Assembly (NCBI GenBank): GCA_934555855.1
Contig: CAKTFL010000026.1
Coordinates: 1 to 11,395 of the forward strand
DNA from: an uncultured Sphingomonas sp.
GTDB taxonomy: Bacteria; Pseudomonadota; Alphaproteobacteria; Sphingomonadales; Sphingomonadaceae
Direction of reading: 5' to 3'
Length of the DNA stretch: 11,395 bases
Shown here piece by piece: positions 1-5,520 of the stretch; position 1 is the first letter of the stretch, and every line of letters starts with the position of its first letter. The translations under genes were made by a program, and so were the position numbers. Below the pieces are notes generated by a model. It ran no database searches. It was not told the origin of the DNA and saw only the letters and a list, made by a program, of their open reading frames with translations.

Positions 1-2
1 CG

Positions 3-422
3 GTCGGCCTGGGCGATACGACCGGCCTCTATCACGGCACGCAGCAGATCAACCAGGGCCAGATGGACCGCTGGAACATCGTCGTCACGCTGAACTACCT
101 GCCGGCCGCGACCGAGGCGAACATCGTGCTCGCCAAGTCGGGCGAGTACGACAAGCCGGAGGGCAAGAAACAGGTCGAGAACATGGTCCGCGTCGCCGAT
201 CTCACCCGCAAGGGCTTCGTCAACGGCGATATCTCCACCGTGATGAGCCCGCGCACGGTGATCACCTGGGCGCAGAACACGCTGATCTTCGGCGATGTCG
301 GCTTCGCCTTCCGCCTGTCGTTCCTCAACAAGTGCGACGAGGCGGAACGGCCGCTGGTGGCGGAATATTACCAGCGCGTGTTCGGCAAGGACCTGCCGGA
401 AAGCGTGGCGGTGCGGGCTTGA
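3..422 (+). CDS. cobS: Cobaltochelatase subunit CobS, C-terminal part (5' end outside window)
   Basis: This is the last 139 residues of a MoxR-like AAA+ ATPase, open to the left edge and ending at TGA 420-422. CobS proteins are about 330 residues, so the Walker A and B part is missing from view. Visible family features are the stretch [13 protein letters not shown] followed by [10 protein letters not shown] (sensor-1 region), then [13 protein letters not shown] (sensor-2 region, with the arginine), and the C-terminal [22 protein letters not shown] typical of CobS. In the known aerobic cobalamin pathway, CobS forms a hexameric ring with CobT and drives cobalt insertion into hydrogenobyrinic acid a,c-diamide by CobN. 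cobN is not in the window, so cobalamin synthesis is inferred from the family only. cobT normally follows closely; here a toxin-antitoxin pair intervenes. Identity is secure; the role in this organism is less so. Confidence 0.93.
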   Translation, partial: VGLGDTTGLYHGTQQINQGQMDRWNIVVTLNYLPAATEANIVLAKSGEYDKPEGKKQVENMVRVADLTRKGFVNGDISTVMSPRTVITWAQNTLIFGDVGFAFRLSFLNKCDEAERPLVAEYYQRVFGKDLPESVAVRA

Positions 423-447
423 GGGTAAGGATGGACTAACCTATCTA
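419..447 (+). promoter_or_regulatory. Candidate sigma-70 promoter of the toxin-antitoxin pair
   Basis: A -35-like TTGAGG (419-424) is followed after exactly 17 bases by a -10-like TATCTA (442-447). The -35 box lies across the cobS stop codon. A start near 454 would leave a leader of about 15 bases that still holds the AGGAGG ribosome site at 457-462. The -10 box matches the consensus only at its first three bases. The call rests on the spacing and on the overlap with the palindrome at 432-452. Confidence 0.45.
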
Positions 448-452
448 GTCCA
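432..452. promoter_or_regulatory. Palindromic operator candidate for the antitoxin-toxin complex
   Basis: There is a perfect inverted repeat of two 7-base arms, TGGACTA (432-438) and TAGTCCA (446-452), separated by 7 bases. It covers the candidate -10 box and ends just before the ribosome binding site of the antitoxin gene. Phd/YefM antitoxins commonly bind such palindromes with their N-terminal domain and repress their own operon, with the toxin as co-repressor. The repeat is seen in the sequence; its operator role is inferred from position and family. Confidence 0.55.
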
Positions 453-468
453 GGTCAGGAGGCGCATC

Positions 469-750
469 ATGGCCGAAGCCGATCCGCAGAACACCTTCAA
501 CGTGCATGAGGCGAAAACGCAATTTTCGCGGCTGATCGATCGTGCTCATGCGGGCGAGGAGATCGTCGTCGCGAAGGCGGGAGTGCCTTATGCCAAGCTG
601 GTGCCGATCGAGCCCGCGCCCAAGCGCAAACGGCAACCGGGCGGCTGGCCCGAACTCGCCAGGATCCCCGATTCCGTCTGGTTCAATCCGTTGCCGGAGG
701 ATGAGCTGGAACTCTGGGAAGGCAAGCGGCTTGAGAAATACGGTTTGTGA
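469..750 (+). CDS. Phd/YefM-family antitoxin of a type II toxin-antitoxin pair
   Basis: This 93-residue protein begins at ATG 469, six bases after a strong AGGAGG (457-462). An upstream in-frame start at 295 was rejected because it lies inside cobS. Residues 8-47 (NVHEAKTQFSRLIDRAHAGEE, then IVVAKAGVPYAKLVPI) are the classic Phd/YefM DNA-binding fold. A basic linker (PKRKR, 51-55) leads to a C-terminal segment (about 66-93, with PLPEDELELWEG) of the kind that wraps the toxin's active site. The stop overlaps the GTG start of the next gene by four bases, typical of coupled antitoxin-toxin translation. Its likely role is to neutralise the VapC-type RNase and repress the shared promoter at 419-452. 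Base composition looks slightly less GC-rich than the flanking cob genes, which fits horizontal acquisition. Confidence 0.92.
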   Translation: MAEADPQNTFNVHEAKTQFSRLIDRAHAGEEIVVAKAGVPYAKLVPIEPAPKRKRQPGGWPELARIPDSVWFNPLPEDELELWEGKRLEKYGL

Positions 751-1136
751 TAAAGCTGCTGCTTGATACCCATGCTGCCCTTTTCTGGTGGTCGGGATCT
801 GCCCGGCTCAGCGTCGCTGCCCGGGAGGCCATCGAAGACGGCGAGGCGGACGTTTTGGTGAGCGCCGCCTCGTGCTGGGAGATCGCCACCAAGTTCCGGA
901 CCGGCAAACTCGATTTCGTCGGCAATCCGGAACTCCATGTCCCGCGTTTGATGGCGCACCACGGCTTCCGATCCCTTCCGGTGCGACCGGATCATGGTTT
1001 GCGCGCGGGATCCATGTCGGGCGATCACCGCGATCCGTTCGATCGCGTGATCGCCGCTCAAGCCCTGATCGAGGATCTGACGGTCGTCACCCGCGATCCG
1101 GAAATCGCACGCTTCGGCTGCAAGGTTCTCTGGTAA
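747..1136 (+). CDS. vapC: VapC-family PIN-domain toxin (ribonuclease)
   Basis: This 129-residue PIN-domain protein starts at GTG 747 inside the antitoxin stop (GTGA overlap). It opens with [14 protein letters not shown], carries [11 protein letters not shown] in the middle, and later has [11 protein letters not shown] and VVTRD. These supply the usual four-acid metal site: D7, E45, D99 (or D96) and D117. VapC toxins are magnesium-dependent endoribonucleases that cut tRNA or rRNA; the specific target cannot be read from sequence. The length and the complete acidic set suggest an intact, active toxin. The DTHxxLxWW opening belongs to the large PIN subgroup usually paired with Phd/YefM antitoxins. 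Its stop (1134-1136) overlaps the cobT start in TAATG, so cobT translation is probably coupled to the toxin gene, which is an unusual arrangement. Confidence 0.93.
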   Translation: MIKLLLDTHAALFWWSGSARLSVAAREAIEDGEADVLVSAASCWEIATKFRTGKLDFVGNPELHVPRLMAHHGFRSLPVRPDHGLRAGSMSGDHRDPFDRVIAAQALIEDLTVVTRDPEIARFGCKVLW

Positions 1137-2968
1137 TGGCCAACGAAACTCCCCTCGATCGGTTCAAGGCGGTGCTGGCCGGCACTGCGCGGGCAGTGGC
1201 GGATGAGCCGGAGGTGGAGCTGGTCTTCACCGCCGATACGCCGTCGCAGTCGGGCAAGCACATCAAGGTGCCGATGCCCGCGCGCCAGCTGCCGCCCGAG
1301 CAGGTGGCGGAGGCGCGGGGTTTTGCCGACGGGTTCGCGCTGCGGCTGCGGCACCATGACGCGGGGCTCCATGCGCGCGCCGCGCCGGGCGAGGCGGTGG
1401 CGCGGGCGGTATTCGACGCGGTCGAGGGCGCGCGTGTCGAGGCGCTGGGCAGTCGCGGCTATCAGGGGATCGCCGACAATCTGGCGACCGCGCTCGACGT
1501 GCGGCTGCGCTCCGACCCGATCTCGCGGGCCCGCACCCGGGAGGAAGTGCCGCTGTCGTCGGCGCTCAGCCTGCTGGTGCGTGAAAAGCTGACCGGGCAG
1601 CAGGCGCCGGCGGCGGCGCAGCCGGCGCTCGCGCTGGTGCGCGAGTGGATCGAGGACAAGACCGACCTGTCCTCGCTGGCGCTGGCGCTGGACGACCAGC
1701 GGGCGTTCCAGGCGCTGGCGATGAAGATGCTCGCCGAGCTGGAGCTGGTCGAGGGAGAGGTGGAGCCGACCGACGCGGACGAGGGCGGCGACGAGGACTC
1801 CTCCGAACAGTCGGACGAAGACAGCGAAACCGAGGAAGGCGACGAGCAGGGCGGCGAAGCAGAGGGCGAGGCGGAGGCGCGGGGCGAGCAGCGCCAGGCC
1901 GAGAACGATGACGGCGAGGGCGAACAGGACCAGCAAACCAACGACGAGTCCTTCGACGACATGGAGGGCGAGCCGGGCGACGACGGGGATGAAGGAGCAC
2001 AGCCGGTGCGCCCAAACCGTCCGCCGGCCGACCTGGCCCCGCAATTCGACTACAAGGCGTGGACCAACCAGTTCGACGAGGTGGTCGCGGCGACGGAGCT
2101 GTGCGATGCCGACGAGCTGGCGCGGCTGCGCGGGTATCTGGATCAGCAGCTGGTCCACCTGCAATCGGCGGTGTCGAAGCTGGCCAATCGGCTGCAGCGG
2201 CGGTTGATGGCGCAGCAGAACCGATCCTGGGACTTCGACCAGGACGAAGGATTGCTGGACGCCGCGCGGCTGGCGCGGGTGGTGATCAACCCGACCCAGT
2301 CGTTGTCCTACAAGATCGAGCGCGAGGCGGAGTTCCGCGACACGGTGGTGACGCTGCTGATCGACAATTCGGGGTCGATGCGCGGGCGGCCGATTTCCAT
2401 CGCGGCGATCAGCGCCGATATTCTGGCGCGCACGCTGGAGCGGTGCGGGGTCAAGACGGAGATACTCGGATTCACCACGCGCGCCTGGAAAGGCGGGCAG
2501 AGCCGCGAGACCTGGCTGTCCGCCGGGCGACCGCCCCAGCCGGGGCGGCTGAACGACATACGCCACATCGTTTACAAGAAGGCGGACGAGCCGTGGCGGC
2601 GCGCGCGCAACTCGCTGGGCCTGATGATGCGCGAAGGGCTGCTGAAGGAGAATATCGACGGCGAGGCGCTGTTGTGGGCGCATGGCCGGCTGATCGCGCG
2701 GCCGGAAGAGCGGCGCATCCTGATGGTGATCTCCGACGGCGCGCCGGTGGACGATTCGACGCTTAGCGTGAATTCGGGTTCGTATCTGGAACGGCACCTG
2801 CGCCAGGTGATCGGCTGGATCGAGGCGAAGTCGCCGGTGGAGCTGATCGCGATCGGCATCGGCCACGACGTCACGCGCTACTACAGTCGCGCGGTGACGA
2901 TCATGGATGCCGAGCAGCTGGGCGGCACGATCATCGAGCAATTGGCGGCGCTGTTCGACAGCGACTGA
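1136..2968 (+). CDS. cobT: Cobaltochelatase subunit CobT
   Basis: This 610-residue protein starts at ATG 1136, overlapping the vapC stop. Only a weak AAGG (1122-1125) precedes it, so translational coupling is likely; the open frame back to 788 lies inside vapC and is not used. The N-terminal CobT domain (about 1-205) begins [22 protein letters not shown] long acidic, low-complexity linker (about 206-290) is rich in Asp, Glu and Gln. A C-terminal von Willebrand A domain carries the MIDAS motif D410-x-S412-x-S414 ([11 protein letters not shown]), nearby threonines T447/T448 and D534 in VISDGAP. In the known chelatase, the VWA domain links the CobS AAA+ ring to the CobN catalytic subunit. The length is normal and all motifs are intact, so the upstream insertion has not broken the gene. 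Confidence 0.95.
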   Translation: MANETPLDRFKAVLAGTARAVADEPEVELVFTADTPSQSGKHIKVPMPARQLPPEQVAEARGFADGFALRLRHHDAGLHARAAPGEAVARAVFDAVEGARVEALGSRGYQGIADNLATALDVRLRSDPISRARTREEVPLSSALSLLVREKLTGQQAPAAAQPALALVREWIEDKTDLSSLALALDDQRAFQALAMKMLAELELVEGEVEPTDADEGGDEDSSEQSDEDSETEEGDEQGGEAEGEAEARGEQRQAENDDGEGEQDQQTNDESFDDMEGEPGDDGDEGAQPVRPNRPPADLAPQFDYKAWTNQFDEVVAATELCDADELARLRGYLDQQLVHLQSAVSKLANRLQRRLMAQQNRSWDFDQDEGLLDAARLARVVINPTQSLSYKIEREAEFRDTVVTLLIDNSGSMRGRPISIAAISADILARTLERCGVKTEILGFTTRAWKGGQSRETWLSAGRPPQPGRLNDIRHIVYKKADEPWRRARNSLGLMMREGLLKENIDGEALLWAHGRLIARPEERRILMVISDGAPVDDSTLSVNSGSYLERHLRQVIGWIEAKSPVELIAIGIGHDVTRYYSRAVTIMDAEQLGGTIIEQLAALFDSD

Positions 2969-3000
2969 GGAGGCGCCTGTTCGTTCGTGCCGAGGCTGTC

Positions 3001-3018
3001 GGAGCACTGCTGTGCTTC
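3001..3018. terminator. Hairpin between the convergent cobT and FNT genes, possible terminator
   Basis: GGAGCAC (3001-3007) can pair with GTGCTTC (3012-3018), including one G-T pair, around a TGCT loop. It lies 32 bases after the cobT stop, between two convergent genes. There is no T-run on either strand, so a factor-independent terminator is not clearly supported. Confidence 0.3.
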
Positions 3019-3036
3019 GGCCGGGGTGAAGGGGAG

Positions 3037-3066
3037 GCAGCCCTTCGACAGGCTCAGGGCGAAAGG
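3037..3066. repeat. REP-like dispersed repeat, copy 1
   Basis: A 30-base unit matches the copy at 9955-9984 at 27 of 30 positions. Within it, GCCCT (3040-3044) and AGGGC (3056-3060) form a stem. The core resembles a short intergenic repeat common in sphingomonads and some other proteobacteria, recalled from spurious translations such as FALSLSKG, which appears here on the minus strand. It occupies the gap between the convergent cobT and FNT genes. Confidence 0.75.
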
Positions 3067-3086
3067 GGAGGGGTGTGGTCCGGATC

Positions 3087-3941
3087 CTACAGCTCGCTGC
3101 GTACCTGGCCGTGGGCGAGGACGGCGAACAGGCAGGAGCCGCCGATGATGTTGCCGAGCAGCGCCGGCAGGATGAAGCCGCCGATCGCCCAGCCGAGGCT
3201 CGCGTGCCCGGTCAGCCACAGCAGCCATGCTTCCGCTGAACCGGCGACGACATGGCTGAACCCGCCGATCGCGATGACATAGGTGATCATCGTGACGATC
3301 CAGAACTCGCCGCCGCCGCGCACGTTGGGCAGGATCCAGGCGATGGAGCCGACCAGGAATCCGGCGGGAATGCCCAGCAGCACCGTCTTGCCGGGGCCAT
3401 GTTCCAGCAGGCGGGCCGACAGCTCGGTGGCGGCGGCGAGCTGTTCGGGCGACAGGATCACCCGATATGCCATCAGCGCCGCCGCGACGAGCGTGCCGAG
3501 CATGTTGCCCGCGAACACGATCGCCCATAGCCGCCCCAGCCGGCCGAGATTGCGCCTGTTCGGATGCGTGGCGACCGGCAGCACGGCAGTGACAGTGTTT
3601 TCGGTGAACAGCTGTAGATTGCCGAGAATGACGATCACGAACCCGACCGAATAGCCGAACGCGGTGACCAGCTCGTTGGCCGGCGTGTCGGCCAGCCGCT
3701 CGCCGAGAAACGTCTCGGCCAGGACGGACGCGGAGATCGCCAGCCCCGCCGCAAAGGCGGAGAAGAGCAGGGAGATGACAGGGCGCTTCAGCTCGTCCTG
3801 CCCTTGCAGGCGGATGACCTCGTGCACCACGCGAGCCGAGCTGGCCTTGCGCTCAGCGACCGCCTCGATCTCCTCGCCGCTGAGATGGTCGGAGGGGCTT
3901 TCCTCCTGTTCGGGGTTCTGGGCGGGTTGTTCGTCGGTCAT
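3087..3941 (-). CDS. Formate/nitrite transporter (FNT) family membrane protein, YfdC type
   Basis: This 284-residue inner-membrane protein is encoded on the minus strand. The start is the ATG at 3939-3941, with no clear ribosome binding site upstream. A soluble acidic N-terminus (1-50) includes LSGEEIEAVAERKA, which is characteristic of the YfdC-like branch rather than FocA/NirC. Six membrane segments lie near residues 54-78, 91-118, 138-159, 185-206, 213-235 and 248-275. FNT signatures are LGNLQLFTENT (106-116), FAGNMLGT (143-150) and IGGFSHVVAGS (225-235). H230 falls where FNT channels keep the central pore histidine. The family forms pentamers that pass small monovalent anions such as formate or nitrite; the YfdC branch has no agreed substrate, so none is assigned. 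The gene is convergent with cobT and divergent from the small ribbon-helix-helix gene. Confidence 0.9.
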   Translation of the reverse strand: MTDEQPAQNPEQEESPSDHLSGEEIEAVAERKASSARVVHEVIRLQGQDELKRPVISLLFSAFAAGLAISASVLAETFLGERLADTPANELVTAFGYSVGFVIVILGNLQLFTENTVTAVLPVATHPNRRNLGRLGRLWAIVFAGNMLGTLVAAALMAYRVILSPEQLAAATELSARLLEHGPGKTVLLGIPAGFLVGSIAWILPNVRGGGEFWIVTMITYVIAIGGFSHVVAGSAEAWLLWLTGHASLGWAIGGFILPALLGNIIGGSCLFAVLAHGQVRSEL

Positions 3942-4027
3942 TGCGTGGTCGAACGGCGGTCGGGCGCGGGCGTTCCACCGGCGGCGTCGGGCCTTGCGGC
4001 GAAAGCGCCCGGCGAGGACAAGGGGAT

Positions 4028-4270
4028 ATGCCCATTTCCACGCCCCCCGGCGGCTTTGTCGGCCCGGTCAAGCGCTCCATCACCATCGCCGGCCACCAGA
4101 CGTCGATCAGCCTGGAGCCGGTATTCTGGACGGCGCTGGAGGCGGCGGCGCGGGAACGGCAGCTGCCGCTCAGCGCGCTGGTGGCGGAGATCGACGCCTT
4201 GCGGGTCGGTCAGGTCGATCCGGCGAACCTCGCCAGCGCCCTGCGGAGCTGGCTGTTCGTCAATCGCTGA
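4028..4270 (+). CDS. Ribbon-helix-helix domain protein, 80 residues
   Basis: ATG 4028 is chosen because GAGGACAAGGGG (4014-4025) precedes it. The longer open frame back to TTG 3941 has no such site and overlaps the divergent gene's start. The protein carries KRSITIAGHQTSISLEP (about 15-31) as the ribbon strand, then two helices in FWTALEAAARERQLPLSALVAEID, and a C-terminal helix ending in NLASALRSWLFVNR. This matches the small alphaproteobacterial ribbon-helix-helix family in which a single domain makes up almost the whole protein. Such folds usually bind DNA as dimers, but targets for this family are generally unknown. No toxin gene follows, so it is not obviously an antitoxin. It is divergent from the FNT gene and lies 68 bases upstream of the broken PepSY gene. 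Confidence 0.8.
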   Translation: MPISTPPGGFVGPVKRSITIAGHQTSISLEPVFWTALEAAARERQLPLSALVAEIDALRVGQVDPANLASALRSWLFVNR

Positions 4271-4338
4271 TCCGGTCGTTAGCGACTTTCCGCGGGAGCC
4301 GGGCGTTTATCGGGTGAGCTAGGTTTCAGGGACGCGGA

Positions 4339-5456
4339 ATGGACAGACTGGCGTGGCGGCGGACCTGGTTCCAGGTCCACAAATGGCTGGGACTGCTGCT
4401 GGCGGTGCTGATCGTTCCCGTGTCGTTGTCCGGCGCGGCGCTGGTGTGGCACGATGCGCTCGACCGGCTGGTACATCCCGACGCTATGCGGTGTCGGGCG
4501 CGGCGCGGCTGAATGGCGATGCCTATCTGGCGGCGGCGCGGGCGAGGCTGAACCCGGGCGATCGGATCGCGTCGGTGACCGCTTCTGACGGGCGCGGGCC
4601 GGTGGTGGTGGCCGCCTCCCCAGCGGCGAGGCCGGGCGACCGGCCGCGACCGGGGCCGCCGCCGAGAACGCTGGTCTATCTCGACCCGCCGACCGGGCGC
4701 GTGCTGGCGGTCGCCTCCAGCGGATCGGGTCCCGTCCGGTTCCTGCACGTCCTTCACGGCAGCTTGCAGTTACCGGGCGTGGGGCGGACGATCGTCGGCT
4801 GGATCGGCGTCGCCATGATGGTGTCGAGCTTCACCGGGCTATGGCTGTGGTGGCCGACGGTGGGGCGATGGGCGCGGGGCCTTCGCTGGCGACGGCACCG
4901 TAACACAGACACCAACCTGCACTACCTGGCGGGCTTCTGGATCGCACTGCCGCTGTTCGTGCTGTCGCTGACGGGAGCATGGATCAGCTTCCCCGCCTTT
5001 TTCGGCAGGTTGACCGGAGAAGCGGGCGCGGAGCCGGGCCGGATGGCGGTCATGCGGGCGATGCCGGTGGCGCGACCCTCGCTGGACATGGATGCGGCGA
5101 TCGCGCGGGCGCGCGGGGTGATCAAGGGGCGCTGGACGGGAGTGACCTTCCCGACCGAGCGGAGCGCGGACTGGACGGTAACGTTCGGGCGGGGGAAGAT
5201 CGTCAAGGTCGCCGACGATCGCGGCACAGCCGTTCTCGCGGCCGAGAGCGGCGGCATCGGCGGCAATCGTCCTGGCATCGCGGGCCTGATGCGCCGCATC
5301 CACGACGGCGAGGGCATGGGGCCGGTGTGGCAGGTCATCATCTTCCTGGGCGGAATCGCGCCCGCGCTGCTGGCGGTGACCGGGGTCATCATGTGGTGGC
5401 GGGCACGGCGGTGGAAGGCGGAGCTTGCCGCCAGGCAGCGGGGCCGGGTGGGATAA
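4339..5456 (+). pseudogene. PepSY-TM family membrane protein, interrupted by a one-base frameshift
   Basis: Translation from ATG 4339 (AGGGA at 4328-4332 upstream) gives MDRLAWRRTWFQVHKWLG and a first membrane segment (about 17-37), then DALDRLVHP. It leaves frame at the CCC of 4477-4479 and stops at 4510-4512 after 57 residues. The other frame continues without a break from RYAVSGAARLNGDAYL to TAA 5454-5456. One restored base, for example CCCC at that run giving HPRRYAVSG, yields about 372 residues, normal for the family. Later features are PepSY-like segments (DAYLAAARARLNPGDRIASV; LDMDAAIARARGVI), three further membrane segments near 4790-4857, 4920-4990 and 5329-5400, and histidines in VHKW, LHGSL, LHYLAG and RRIHDGEG. 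The family is linked to iron uptake or reductase-like functions; no substrate is assigned. Either a real recent inactivation or a sequencing error would explain the break. Confidence 0.85.
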
Positions 5457-5475
5457 AAGGGCAGACAGTTCCAAT

Positions 5476-5489
5476 TGTTAGCGCTATCT
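5476..5489. promoter_or_regulatory. LacI-family operator-like palindrome upstream of the GH115 gene
   Basis: TGTTAGCGCTATCT contains the perfect 8-base palindrome TAGCGCTA and differs at two positions from the symmetric TGTTAGCGCTAACA. That form is typical of LacI-family sugar-regulator operators in Caulobacter, sphingomonads and relatives (recalled, not searched). It lies 31 bases before the gene start, where a repressor could block transcription. No regulator gene is in the window. Confidence 0.55.
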
Positions 5490-5520
5490 CGATCGCCACA
5501 ACAAGTGACGGGAGAGGTGG

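Noticed and set aside
295..468. Upstream extension of the antitoxin frame
   Set aside because: It lies within cobS and the promoter region; AGGAGG at 457-462 fixes the start at 469.
788..1135. Upstream extension of the cobT frame
   Set aside because: It lies wholly inside vapC, and CobT homology begins at ATG 1136.
1751..2006. Acidic low-complexity tract in CobT as a sign of corruption or a foreign insert
   Set aside because: A long acidic linker between the N-terminal and VWA domains is normal for CobT.
1058..3007. Long minus-strand open frame (649 codons) across cobT
   Set aside because: It is Arg/His/Pro-rich and antisense to a clear CobT; a typical by-product of high GC content.
4477..4480. 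Programmed -1 frameshift in the PepSY gene
   Set aside because: No X XXY YYZ slippery heptamer was seen at the break; mutation or sequencing error is simpler.
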